Source: Rhizobiaceae bacterium
Lineage (GTDB): Bacteria > Pseudomonadota > Alphaproteobacteria > Rhizobiales > Rhizobiaceae
Length of the DNA: 9,854 nt
Assembly: GCA_014380965.1 (NCBI GenBank)
Contig: JACMIV010000022.1
Span: 1 to 9,854 of the forward strand
Direction: 5' to 3'
Positions 1 to 6,726 of this stretch are shown here, one piece after another; within the stretch, counting starts at the first letter, position 1, and each line of letters opens with the position of its first letter. The notes under the pieces were generated by a model that worked only from the letters and a program-made list of their open reading frames with translations, was not told where the DNA came from and ran no database searches. The position numbers and the translations under genes are program-made.

Positions 1-393
1 CTCTCCGGCGGCGAGAAGCAGCGCGTCGCTATCGCCCGCACGCTCCTGAAGGCTCCGCCGATCCTCATCCTCGACGAGGCGACGTCGGCCCTCGATACGC
101 ATACCGAGCAGGAGATCCAGTCCGCCCTCGACCTCGTCTCGAAGGAACGCACGACGCTCACCATCGCTCATCGGCTGTCGACCATCGTCGATGCCGACGA
201 GATCATCGTCCTGCGCGCCGGCGAGATCGTCGAGCGCGGCACGCATCGCATGCTGATGGAAGAGGGGGGCCTCTATGCCGAGATGTGGCGCATGCAGCGC
301 GAGGCAACCGAGGCGGAGGAAGCGCTGCGGCGCGCCCGCGAGGCGGACGAGTTCGGCATCATCGAGAGGAAGCGGCCGTTGGAGGCGGGGTGA
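1..393 (+). CDS. ABC exporter, ATP-binding C-terminal part (Atm1/MsbA type), 5' truncated
   Basis: Only the last 130 residues are present; the gene begins before the window, so the membrane domain and Walker A are missing. The fragment opens exactly at the ABC signature LSGGEKQR (residues 1-8), followed by Walker B ILILDE with the catalytic Glu at 26, the D-loop SALD (29-32) and the H-switch His57 in TIAHRLS. This is the second half of a nucleotide-binding domain. The wording of the segment and the ending YAEMWRMQ resemble the Atm1-like, ABCB-type half-exporters of alphaproteobacteria (glutathione or heavy-metal linked), but the substrate cannot be told from this part. After the domain comes a charged, Glu/Arg/Ala-rich helical tail (about residues 103-130). 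It ends in TGA at 391-393 and is followed by a terminator-like hairpin. The family assignment is firm; the Atm1 subgroup is an inference. Confidence 0.93.
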   Translation, partial: LSGGEKQRVAIARTLLKAPPILILDEATSALDTHTEQEIQSALDLVSKERTTLTIAHRLSTIVDADEIIVLRAGEIVERGTHRMLMEEGGLYAEMWRMQREATEAEEALRRAREADEFGIIERKRPLEAG

Positions 394-436
394 GGGACGC
401 CATTCCCCCGAAAAGTCCACGCCCCAGCGCCGCATC

Positions 437-456
437 AAGCGCTGCGAGGCGCTTTT
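437..456 (+). terminator. Probable intrinsic terminator of the ABC exporter gene
   Basis: A 7-bp stem, AAGCGCT (437-443) with GGCGCTT (448-454), includes one T-G pair and closes on the tetraloop GCGA, a GNRA loop. It runs straight into TTTT (453-456). It lies 43 bp after the exporter stop codon. The U-run is short, so termination could be partial. Confidence 0.5.
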
Positions 457-657
457 ACCGCTCCGCCACCGGGCGGAAACCCTCCCTGAGCACCGCGCTG
501 CGCGAGTTGGAGCGGCCGGTGCCGACGCGGTCCGTCACGTACCTTTCCAGAGGCTGACCGAGATTCGCACTGATGGCCATCCCGCGCCTCCCACATAATT
601 TTCTATGACACGGCGATAACAGTTCGCAAAGCAGGCCTTCACTCGCCATCTTCGCGA

Positions 658-688
658 CAGACGCTCCGCAGCGGATGCAGAGCGTCTG
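658..688 (+). repeat. Inverted repeat / hairpin, 9-bp perfect stem
   Basis: CAGACGCTC (658-666) pairs perfectly with GAGCGTCTG (680-688) across a 13-nt loop. No T-run follows on the plus strand, so it is not a simple terminator. It may be an RNA hairpin in the psd leader or a small RNA, or a protein-binding site. Its position upstream of psd is all that suggests a role. Confidence 0.5.
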
Positions 689-716
689 CAACACCGCATG
701 GCCATGACTTGGGAGT

Positions 717-730
717 TTCGCCGGGGCGAA
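717..730 (+). repeat. Short inverted repeat upstream of psd
   Basis: TTCGCC (717-722) and GGCGAA (725-730) are perfect inverse complements separated by GG. As RNA this would fold as a 5-bp stem with a CGGG loop. It lies 29 bp after the larger hairpin at 658-688. Short GC-rich palindromes are common by chance in this DNA, so weight it lightly. Confidence 0.35.
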
Positions 731-776
731 CTTGCAGAACGGTGATCCGGTCGTGAGCACCGACAGTCCTTTGATC

Positions 777-806
777 TTGCGCATCCCGCAATGGACGGAC
801 TAGGCA
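777..806 (+). promoter_or_regulatory. Weak candidate promoter for psd-pssA(-kdsA)
   Basis: TTGCGC (777-782) and TAGGCA (801-806) are 18 bp apart and would start transcription near 813, giving a leader of about 20 nt before the psd start codon. Both boxes are poor matches to the sigma-70 consensus. Position is the main argument. Confidence 0.22.
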
Positions 807-834
807 TGGCCCCGAAACAAAGGTGCCCGACATC

Positions 835-1533
835 ATGAACATGATCGCGTCGATCAGAAACGCTCTCGTGCCCGTCCACAAGGCTGGCTATCCCTTCATC
901 GCAGCCTTCTTCGTCGGCGCGGTGATCCTCGGTTTGCTATGGGAGCCGCTGTTCTGGGTCGGGATGGTTCTCACGCTCTGGTGCGCCTACTTCTTTCGCG
1001 ATCCTGAGCGCGTCACTCCGCTCGCCGACCATCTCGCCGTCTCACCAGCCGACGGCCGCGTGTCGCTCGTCGGGCACGTCGTGCCGCCGGCAGAGCTCGA
1101 GCTGGGGACCGAGCCGATGCTGCGGATCTCGATCTTCATGAACGTCTTCGACTGCCACGTGAACCGAGCCCCGATGCGCGGCCGCATCGCACGTGTCGCC
1201 TATCGCGAGGGCGACTTCCATAACGCCGAGCTCGACAAGGCGAGCGAGGTCAACGAGCGCAATTCATTCGTCATCGAAGGGCCGCAGGGCGAATTCGGCG
1301 TCGTCCAGATTGCAGGCCTCATCGCGCGCCGGATCATCTCGTGGCGGGCGACCGGGGATCGCTTGGAGGCCGGCGAGCGCTTCGGCCTCATCCGCTTCGG
1401 CTCTCGCCTCGACGTCTACCTTCCCGATGGCGCCCGGCCGCGCGTTGCGGAAGGCCAGACCGCGATCGCCGGCGAGACGGTGATCGCGGAATTCGGCACG
1501 GGCCTCGAGACCTATTCGGCTCGGAGGGACTGA
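835..1533 (+). CDS. psd: Phosphatidylserine decarboxylase proenzyme
   Basis: Psd decarboxylates phosphatidylserine to phosphatidylethanolamine at the inner membrane, the step after PssA. The protein is 232 residues, the length of the short rhizobial Psd proteins. A hydrophobic segment near the N-terminus (about 19-52, possibly two membrane spans) precedes FFRDPERV (53-60) and SPADGRVS (70-77). [16 protein letters not shown] (101-116) and [13 protein letters not shown] (131-143) are family blocks. The self-cleavage site is FGSRLDV: Gly189-Ser190, where Ser190 becomes the pyruvoyl group of the small alpha subunit. I chose ATG 835 because it places the N-terminus and Ser190 as I recall them in rhizobial Psd, and AAAGG lies at 819-823. 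An in-frame GTG at 823 would add four residues but overlaps that ribosome site; ATG 841 is also possible. The stop at 1533 is 4 bp before pssA, so the two are surely co-transcribed. Confidence 0.96.
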   Translation: MNMIASIRNALVPVHKAGYPFIAAFFVGAVILGLLWEPLFWVGMVLTLWCAYFFRDPERVTPLADHLAVSPADGRVSLVGHVVPPAELELGTEPMLRISIFMNVFDCHVNRAPMRGRIARVAYREGDFHNAELDKASEVNERNSFVIEGPQGEFGVVQIAGLIARRIISWRATGDRLEAGERFGLIRFGSRLDVYLPDGARPRVAEGQTAIAGETVIAEFGTGLETYSARRD

Positions 1534-1537
1534 GACC

Positions 1538-2371
1538 ATGGCTTCGTTTTCCGGTGAGGACGGCAGCGCCGACGCCAGCGCTGAAACGGCACGGCCCGCC
1601 CCGGTGACCGGCCGCCGTCGCATCCCGTTTCGCCACATCATCCCGAACCTCGTCACCATCCTTGCCATTTGCGCGGGGATGACCGGTATGCGGCTCGCCT
1701 TTGAAGGGCACTTCGAGCTTGCCGTCGGCATGGTCATCGCCGCGGCTCTTCTCGATGGGATCGATGGGCGTATCGCGCGGCTTCTGAAAGGGCAGAGCCG
1801 GTTCGGCGCCGAGATGGATTCGCTGGCCGACATCGTCAATTTCGGCGTCGTGCCGGGTATGGTGCTCTACGCCTATTCGCTGAAAGCCGCCGGGTCCGTC
1901 GGCTGGATCGCCGCGTTGCTCTTTGCAGCGACATGCGCGCTGCGGCTGGCGCGCTTCAATACCATGCTCGACGGCCCGAAGCGTCCGGAATGGCAGTCCG
2001 CCTTCTTCACCGGCGTCCCCGCGCCCGCGGGAGCAGGGCTTGCCATGCTGCCGATGTATCTCGGCTTCATCGGCATCGATCTCGGGGAGCCCCGGCTTAC
2101 CGCGCTTCTGTCGGCCGCCTATCTCCTCCTCATCGGCTATCTCATGGCGAGCCGGATTCCGACCTGGTCGGGCAAGACGATCGGTGTGCCGGTCCGGCGC
2201 GACCTCGTCATCCCCGTCATTCTCTGCGTCGTCCTCTATGTCGTGCTGCTCGTCAGCTATGTCTGGCATACGCTGACGGCGACGACGCTCGCTTACTTCA
2301 TTGCGATGATATTCTCCGTGCAGGCCTATCGCCGCCGCGCGAAGGCGGACGCTCTCGCCGGGCGCGTGTGA
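1538..2371 (+). CDS. pssA: CDP-diacylglycerol--serine O-phosphatidyltransferase
   Basis: PssA joins serine to CDP-diacylglycerol, releasing CMP and making the phosphatidylserine used by Psd. The 277-residue membrane protein carries the complete CDP-alcohol phosphotransferase motif: D76-G77-x2-A80-R81-x8-G90-x3-D94-x3-D98, including the metal- and nucleotide-binding aspartates. A soluble, Arg-rich N-terminus (about 1-32) leads into IPNLVTILAICAGM, typical of type II PssA. Further hydrophobic segments lie around 35-52, 58-74, 104-128, 145-165, 172-190, 210-235 and 240-258. The C-terminus is short and basic (YRRRAK). GGAGGG at 1523-1528 is 9 nt before ATG 1538 and overlaps the end of psd, a strong and well-placed ribosome site. 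The psd-pssA pair encodes consecutive steps of phosphatidylethanolamine synthesis, though in the reverse of reaction order. Confidence 0.97.
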   Translation: MASFSGEDGSADASAETARPAPVTGRRRIPFRHIIPNLVTILAICAGMTGMRLAFEGHFELAVGMVIAAALLDGIDGRIARLLKGQSRFGAEMDSLADIVNFGVVPGMVLYAYSLKAAGSVGWIAALLFAATCALRLARFNTMLDGPKRPEWQSAFFTGVPAPAGAGLAMLPMYLGFIGIDLGEPRLTALLSAAYLLLIGYLMASRIPTWSGKTIGVPVRRDLVIPVILCVVLYVVLLVSYVWHTLTATTLAYFIAMIFSVQAYRRRAKADALAGRV

Positions 2372-2417
2372 CGAAAACCGTTTCTTCCACCATGCCCGAG
2401 TTTCGAAAGACCGCCCC

Positions 2418-3308
2418 GTGACCGACGCATCCCTTCTTCCTTCGTCCGCAGAGGGCGCATCCGCCTACGCCGAGACAGAGCGTCCGGCCGCGCGCCGTGT
2501 CGAGGTCGGCGGGGTGACCTTCGGCAACGATTTGCCCTTCGTCCTCATCTCCGGTCCCTGTCAGATCGAGAGCCGCGACCACGCGTTTTTCCTGGCGGAG
2601 CGCCTGTCTTCTATCGCCGGGAAAGCGGGCGTCCCGTTCATCTTCAAGGCGTCCTACGACAAGGCGAACCGCACGTCGCTGACGGGCGCCCGCGGAATCG
2701 GCATCGAGGCGGGGCTCCAGATCCTCGCCGACATCCGCGACACCTTCGGCTGCCCCGTGCTCACGGACATCCACGACATCCCGCAGGCCATAGCCGCCGC
2801 CGAGGTGGTCGACATCCTTCAGATTCCGGCCTTCCTGTCCCGCCAGACGGACCTTCTCGTCGCCGCCGCCGAAACCGGCCGGGCGATCAACGTCAAGAAG
2901 GGCCAGTTCCTCGCGCCCTGGGACATGGCGAACGTCGCTACGAAGATCGCCAGCTCCGGCAACGAGCGAATTCTCCTGTGCGAGCGCGGCGCCTCCTTCG
3001 GCTACAATACGCTCGTCACCGACTTCCGCGCTTTGCCGATCATGGCCGAGACCGGTTATCCCGTCGTCTTCGACGCCACCCATTCGGTCCAGCAGCCGGG
3101 CGGGCGCGGCGGCTCGTCCGGCGGCGATCGTAGATTCGCCATGCCGCTTGCCAAAGCGGCCGCGGCCGTCGGCATCGCGGCCGTGTTCGCCGAGGCTCAC
3201 GACGACCCCGACAAGGCCCCGAGCGACGGCCCGAACATGCTTCCGCTGACCTGGATGGCGGGGTTTCTTGATACCATGAGGCGCATCGACGAGGTCACGA
3301 AAGGGTAG
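2418..3308 (+). CDS. kdsA: 3-deoxy-8-phosphooctulonate synthase (Kdo-8-P synthase), metal-dependent class
   Basis: KdsA condenses arabinose-5-phosphate with phosphoenolpyruvate to Kdo-8-phosphate, the committed step to the Kdo sugar of lipopolysaccharide; it is cytosolic. Family blocks are SGPCQIESRDH (45-55), KASYDKANRTS (77-87), PVLTDIHD (113-120), DILQIPAFLSRQTDLL (132-147), NVKKGQFLAPWDM (158-170), ERGASFGYNTLV (189-200) and SDGPNMLPL (269-277). Cys48, His222, Glu259 and Asp270 sit at a constant offset of 37 from the metal ligands of the Aquifex enzyme as I recall them (C11, H185, E222, D233). This predicts a metal-dependent enzyme, unlike the E. coli one, which has Asn at the Cys position. 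The GTG start at 2418 leaves about 27 extra N-terminal residues, rich in Ala, Ser and Glu, before the usual KdsA start region. An internal GTG at 2514 would remove them. The ribosome site is weak (GAAAG, 2405-2409). It lies 46 bp after pssA and is probably co-transcribed. Confidence 0.95.
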   Translation: MTDASLLPSSAEGASAYAETERPAARRVEVGGVTFGNDLPFVLISGPCQIESRDHAFFLAERLSSIAGKAGVPFIFKASYDKANRTSLTGARGIGIEAGLQILADIRDTFGCPVLTDIHDIPQAIAAAEVVDILQIPAFLSRQTDLLVAAAETGRAINVKKGQFLAPWDMANVATKIASSGNERILLCERGASFGYNTLVTDFRALPIMAETGYPVVFDATHSVQQPGGRGGSSGGDRRFAMPLAKAAAAVGIAAVFAEAHDDPDKAPSDGPNMLPLTWMAGFLDTMRRIDEVTKG

Positions 3309-3399
3309 AAGGCGCGCGCCTGGACGAAATGTTTCTCCGCCGGCCGACCATGCGCAGGACAGGACCGCGCCGATGGTTCGTCAGACCCGAAGCGCCATG
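3309..3399. other. Convergent intergenic region between kdsA and kdsD
   Basis: Ninety-one bases separate the stop codons of two genes read towards each other. A perfect 12-bp palindrome, AGGCGCGCGCCT (3310-3321), begins two bases after the kdsA stop. With almost no loop room and no T-run it is a poor terminator. No convincing bidirectional terminator is visible, so read-through producing overlapping 3' ends is possible. Confidence 0.4.
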
Positions 3400-4512
3400 T
3401 CAGGCGATGCCGAGCGAAAGCAGTCCCTTGATGTCGATCATCCCGACCGCAGCACCGTCCGCGTCCGTGACGACGAGCGTTCCGATCCGTTGGGTCTCAC
3501 AAACCGACAAGGCTTCGACCGCAAGCCTGTCCGAAGCGATCCGGCGCGGATCGGGGGTCATGATCTCCGCGGCCGTCCGATCGAAGACCGAACGGTCCGA
3601 CATCGCGCGGCGAAGATCGCCGTCGGTGACGATCCCCACGATGTCCTGGCCCCCATCGAGAACGACGGTCGCGCCCATGCGGCCTCGGGAGATCGAGGCG
3701 ATGATGTCCGAAATGCCGGCCCCTGGGCCGACGCTTGGCACCTCCTTGAACTCCGGGCGCCGATCGAGCACCTCGGATATGCGAAGGAGTTGCGCGCCGA
3801 GCTTGCCTGCGGGATGAAACTTCGCGAAATCGTCGCGCTGAAAGTTGCGTGCGCGGATGAGCGCTGCCGCCAGCGCGTCGCCGATGACGAGGCTCATCGT
3901 CGTCGAGGTCATCGGCGCGAGCGACAGCGGGCAGGCCTCCACCGCCTCGGGAAGGCGCAAGATGCCGTCGGCGTGTCGTCCGAGCGCGGAGTCAGGCCGT
4001 GCCGTCATGGCGACGAGCAGGACACGGAAGCGCCGGCAATACTCGATCATCGCCTGAAGCTCGGCGCTTTCGCCGGAATTGGAAATGGCGATGACGAGAT
4101 CGTCCGCGCCGACCATGCCGAGATCGCCATGCGCGGCCTCCGCGGCATGGACGAAGAATGCCGGGGTTCCGGTTGATGCGAGGGTTGCCGCGATCTTCTG
4201 CCCGACATGTCCGGACTTGCCGATTCCGGTGACGATGACCCGGCCGCGGCAGGCCTGCACCATCGCGACGACATGCGCGAAATTCGCGTCGATGGAGGCC
4301 GCCAACGCTTCAAGCCCGGCGATTTCAATCGCTATCGTCTCGCGAGCGCTGGAAACGGCGTCGATCGTCGGAGAATCGTGATGGCGTCCGATCCCTTCGG
4401 GCATCGTCGCCAGCAGCGTCTTGTCGCTCGTCAGAGCAGATGACGGCTTCTTTGCAGTGGCGTCGATGCGCATGGTCGCAAGCGGTCTCGTGTCGTCCCA
4501 CGGCTGCGCCAT
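3400..4512 (-). CDS. kdsD: Arabinose-5-phosphate isomerase (SIS domain plus two CBS domains)
   Basis: KdsD converts ribulose-5-phosphate to arabinose-5-phosphate, the substrate of KdsA. The SIS domain (about 50-215) has GIGKSGHVGQK (96-106), STGTPAFFVHAAEAAHGDLG (113-132) and SNSGES (144-149). Lys99, Glu151, Glu192 and His233 match, with a constant offset of 40, the four catalytic residues I recall for E. coli KdsD (K59, E111, E152, H193). FHPAGKLG follows at 232-239, then CBS domains at about 247-305 and 315-370, ending MIDIKGLLSLGIA. At 370 residues it is about 40 longer than usual. The extra N-terminal residues are polar and low in complexity. The start at 4512 is supported by GGAG (4523-4520), 7 nt away and lying across the end of the upstream gene. 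Inner ATGs at 4473 and 4404 lack a ribosome site. It is the last gene of the purF-SDR-kdsD unit and converges on kdsA. A GutQ- or KpsF-type paralogue is the alternative, but the neighbouring kdsA favours the Kdo role. Confidence 0.93.
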   Translation of the reverse strand: MAQPWDDTRPLATMRIDATAKKPSSALTSDKTLLATMPEGIGRHHDSPTIDAVSSARETIAIEIAGLEALAASIDANFAHVVAMVQACRGRVIVTGIGKSGHVGQKIAATLASTGTPAFFVHAAEAAHGDLGMVGADDLVIAISNSGESAELQAMIEYCRRFRVLLVAMTARPDSALGRHADGILRLPEAVEACPLSLAPMTSTTMSLVIGDALAAALIRARNFQRDDFAKFHPAGKLGAQLLRISEVLDRRPEFKEVPSVGPGAGISDIIASISRGRMGATVVLDGGQDIVGIVTDGDLRRAMSDRSVFDRTAAEIMTPDPRRIASDRLAVEALSVCETQRIGTLVVTDADGAAVGMIDIKGLLSLGIA

Positions 4513-4516
4513 AGCC

Positions 4517-5260
4517 TCACTCCGGTGCGCGGTAGGAGAGGAACCGGTTCTCGCGCACGTCGAACAGTCGGCCGGTCTCCGTCACGTCCGCAAGAGCGAG
4601 CGGCAGGATACGCGCGGCGACTTCCGCCGGCTTCGGCAGGCTGTCGGGATTCTCGCCCGGCATCGCCAGCGCGCGCATGGCCGTCCTCGTCGCGCCCGGG
4701 TTGACGACGTTGATCCGCAGCGCCGTGTTCTCCGTCTCGCTCGCCCAGGATCGAGCGATGGCTTCGGTCGCAGCCTTCGTCGCGGAATAGAGGCCCCAGA
4801 AGGCGCGGGCGGAATGTGCGGCGCCCGAAGAGACGACGATCGCGCGACCGGCATCGGAGGCCCGGAGCAGCGGATCCACCGAACGGATCAGGCGCCAGGT
4901 CGACGTGACGTTCACGGCCAGCGTCTTCTCGAAGAGCTTCGCCTCGATATGGCCGATCGGCGATAGGACGCCGAGCATTCCGGCGTTGGCGACGAGCACG
5001 TCGAGCCGGCCCCAACGCTGATGGATGGCGGCGCCGAGGCGGTCGATGCCGCCCATGTCGGTGAGGTCGAGCGGCACGAGCGTCGAAGTACCGCCGGCCT
5101 TGCGGATGAGATCGTCTAGTTCTTCGAGACCGCCGACCGTGCGCGCGACGGCAACGACGTGCGCGCCTTCCGCCGCCAATTGGCGGGCGAGCTGAAATCC
5201 GATTCCGCGCGAAGCGCCCGTCACGAGCGCGATTTTGCCGTTCAGGCGCCCGGCGGTCAT
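4517..5260 (-). CDS. Classical short-chain dehydrogenase/reductase (SDR)
   Basis: A 247-residue, soluble NAD(P)(H)-dependent oxidoreductase of the classical SDR family. The Rossmann cofactor loop TGASRGIG is at 14-21, the DLTD adenine-contact segment at 65-68, NAG at 92-94, Asn117 in AVNVTS, the catalytic Ser in VVSSGAA (142-148), the catalytic pair Tyr158-x3-Lys162 (YSATK) and PGATRT at 188-193. All catalytic residues are intact. An Arg at 40 after the second beta strand (AVART) might favour NADP(H). The substrate is unknown; such genes are often labelled 3-oxoacyl-ACP reductase without proof. The ATG at 5260-5258 overlaps the TGA of purF (5259-5257) by 4 bp, and kdsD starts 4 bp after its stop, so it is translated within the purF operon. 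From memory, an SDR directly after purF is common in Rhizobiales, which suggests a housekeeping role. No link to purines is visible in the protein. Confidence 0.93.
   Translation of the reverse strand: MTAGRLNGKIALVTGASRGIGFQLARQLAAEGAHVVAVARTVGGLEELDDLIRKAGGTSTLVPLDLTDMGGIDRLGAAIHQRWGRLDVLVANAGMLGVLSPIGHIEAKLFEKTLAVNVTSTWRLIRSVDPLLRASDAGRAIVVSSGAAHSARAFWGLYSATKAATEAIARSWASETENTALRINVVNPGATRTAMRALAMPGENPDSLPKPAEVAARILPLALADVTETGRLFDVRENRFLSYRAPE
4520..4523 (-). promoter_or_regulatory. Ribosome binding site deciding the long kdsD start
   Basis: GGAG on the minus strand, 7 nt before the ATG at 4512 and immediately upstream of the TGA of the preceding gene (4519-4517). It is the only good site near any candidate kdsD start, so it favours the 370-residue protein over shorter versions. 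Confidence 0.65.
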
Positions 5261-6726
5261 CCGTTTCCGCCGAGAAGCGAGAGCTGGCGGACATTGTCCG
5301 TGCCGTCATGATCGGTGAGTGCCGTCGGGTAGTCCCCGGTGAAACAGGCATCGCAAAACTGCGGCGCGTGCGCGTTGCGCGAGGGCTCGTCGACCGCGCG
5401 GTAGAGGCCGTCGATCGTCAGGAAGGCCAGCGAATCGACCTTGATGTAGTCGGCCATCTCCTCGATCGACATCCGAGACGCCAGAAGCTTTGCCTTCTCC
5501 GGCGTATCGACACCGTAAAAGCAACTCGCCCGAGTCGGCGGGCTCGCAATCCGCATATGGACCTCGCTCGCGCCCGCATCGCGGACCATCTGAACGATCT
5601 TCTGCGACGTCGTGCCCCGGACGATCGAATCGTCGACGAGCACCACGCGCCGCCCCTCCAGGATCGCGCGATTGGCGTTGTGCTTCAGCTTCACGCCCAT
5701 GTGACGGATCGCGTCCGTCGGCTGGATGAAGGTGCGCCCGACATAGTGGTTACGAATAATGCCGAGCTCGAAAGGCAGGCCTGCCTCCTGCGCGTAGCCG
5801 ATGGCCGCGGGAACGCCGGAATCGGGAACCGGAACCACGATATCGGCCGGCTCGTGGCTCTCGCGGGCAAGCTCGGCGCCGATCCGCTTGCGGATCTCGT
5901 AGACGTTGCGGCCCTCGATGTTGGAATCGGGGCGCGCGAAATAGACGTATTCGAAAATGCAGAAGCGCGAGCGGCGCGACTGGAAGGGGAAGATGCTTTC
6001 GATCCCGCTTTCGGTGATGACCACCATCTCGCCGGGCGCGATGTCGCGCACGAAAGTCGCACCGATGATGTCGAGAGCGCAGGTTTCGGAGGCGAGGATT
6101 GGAGAACCTTCGAGATCGCCCAGAACGAGCGGACGGATGCCGAGCGCATCGCGTACGCCGACCATCTTCTTCGGCGACAATCCCACCAGCGAAAACGCGC
6201 CTTCGAGCCGAGACAGCGCGTCGATCAATTTGTCTGTGAAGAGGCGGGCCGCACTCGTCGCGACGAGATGGAGGATCGTCTCGGTGTCGGAAGTGGAGGA
6301 AAAGATCGAGCCGCGGCGCTGCAACTCGCGCTGAACCGTCATCGCGTTGGTGATGTTGCCGTTGTGCGCCACGGCAAAACCGCCGACGGCAAGTTCCGCG
6401 AAGAAAGGTTGCACGTTGCGCAGGCCGCCGCCGCCGGTCGTCGAATACCGAGTGTGTCCGATCGCGGAAGCGCCGGGCAGGCGTTCGAGCACCGACTGCT
6501 TGGTGAACGTATCGCCGATCAGGCCGGAATGGCGTTCGACGTGGAACTGCGTTCCGTCGAAGGATACGATCCCCGCCGCCTCCTGGCCGCGATGCTGAAG
6601 CGCATGAAGGCCGAGTGTCACGAAGGGCGCTGCGTCCGATCGATTGAAGATGCCGAAGACGCCGCATTCTTCGTGCAGCGTGTCGTCGTCCGGATCGCCG
6701 AAGGGGGTCTCGTCCATCAGGGTCAT
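5257..6726 (-). CDS. purF: Amidophosphoribosyltransferase, Fe-S and propeptide type
   Basis: PurF transfers ammonia from glutamine to PRPP, giving 5-phosphoribosylamine, the first committed step of purine synthesis. The N-terminal nucleophile glutaminase domain follows a 20-residue propeptide (HEE before Cys21), then CGVFGIF, HALQHRGQEAAG (41-52), GHTRYST (90-96), HNGN (121-124) and TSDTE (145-149). The phosphoribosyltransferase domain has ARPDSNIEGRNVY (264-276) and the PRPP loop VVLVDDSIVRGTTS (361-374). Cys256, Cys402, Cys458 and Cys461 correspond to the four [4Fe-4S] ligands of the Bacillus subtilis enzyme, and the cleavable propeptide fits that type rather than the E. coli one. At 489 residues the length is normal. 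The start is uncertain: ATG 6726 and ATG 6717 are both in frame and neither has a good Shine-Dalgarno site. It heads the purF-SDR-kdsD unit, 226 bp after cvpA, so it probably has its own promoter and is likely to respond to purine supply. Confidence 0.97.
   Translation of the reverse strand: MTLMDETPFGDPDDDTLHEECGVFGIFNRSDAAPFVTLGLHALQHRGQEAAGIVSFDGTQFHVERHSGLIGDTFTKQSVLERLPGASAIGHTRYSTTGGGGLRNVQPFFAELAVGGFAVAHNGNITNAMTVQRELQRRGSIFSSTSDTETILHLVATSAARLFTDKLIDALSRLEGAFSLVGLSPKKMVGVRDALGIRPLVLGDLEGSPILASETCALDIIGATFVRDIAPGEMVVITESGIESIFPFQSRRSRFCIFEYVYFARPDSNIEGRNVYEIRKRIGAELARESHEPADIVVPVPDSGVPAAIGYAQEAGLPFELGIIRNHYVGRTFIQPTDAIRHMGVKLKHNANRAILEGRRVVLVDDSIVRGTTSQKIVQMVRDAGASEVHMRIASPPTRASCFYGVDTPEKAKLLASRMSIEEMADYIKVDSLAFLTIDGLYRAVDEPSRNAHAPQFCDACFTGDYPTALTDHDGTDNVRQLSLLGGNG

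Larger units (their letters stand above)
394..822. other. Non-coding region between the ABC exporter and psd
   Basis: About 430 bp without a convincing gene. Open frames exist on both strands, the longest about 109 codons on the minus strand starting at 784, but none has a Shine-Dalgarno sequence or a recognisable product. The minus-strand product would be oddly Cys- and Arg-rich. The region holds the exporter terminator (437-456), two plus-strand hairpins (658-688 and 717-730) and, near its right end, the likely promoter of psd. The stretch around 590-630 is locally AT-richer than its surroundings and contains a -10-like CATAAT at 594-599 without a matching -35. A small RNA or long psd leader is possible, but nothing here matches an RNA family I know. 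Confidence 0.5.

Noticed and set aside
455..784. 109-codon minus-strand frame in the region before psd
   Set aside because: No ribosome site, no recognisable family, and the hairpins and exporter terminator lie inside it. Kept only as part of the non-coding region.
2392..2421. Nine-codon frame (MPEFRKTAP) whose TGA overlaps the kdsA GTG
   Set aside because: The GTGA overlap would suit translational coupling, but there is no ribosome site before its ATG and it is just the tail of a longer shadow frame inside pssA.
2298..3200. 300-codon minus-strand frame opposite kdsA
   Set aside because: Gly/Arg/Asp-rich shadow of kdsA without ribosome site or recognisable domain.
3310..3321. 12-bp palindrome after kdsA as a terminator
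   Set aside because: The two arms meet without room for a loop, and no T-run follows on either strand.
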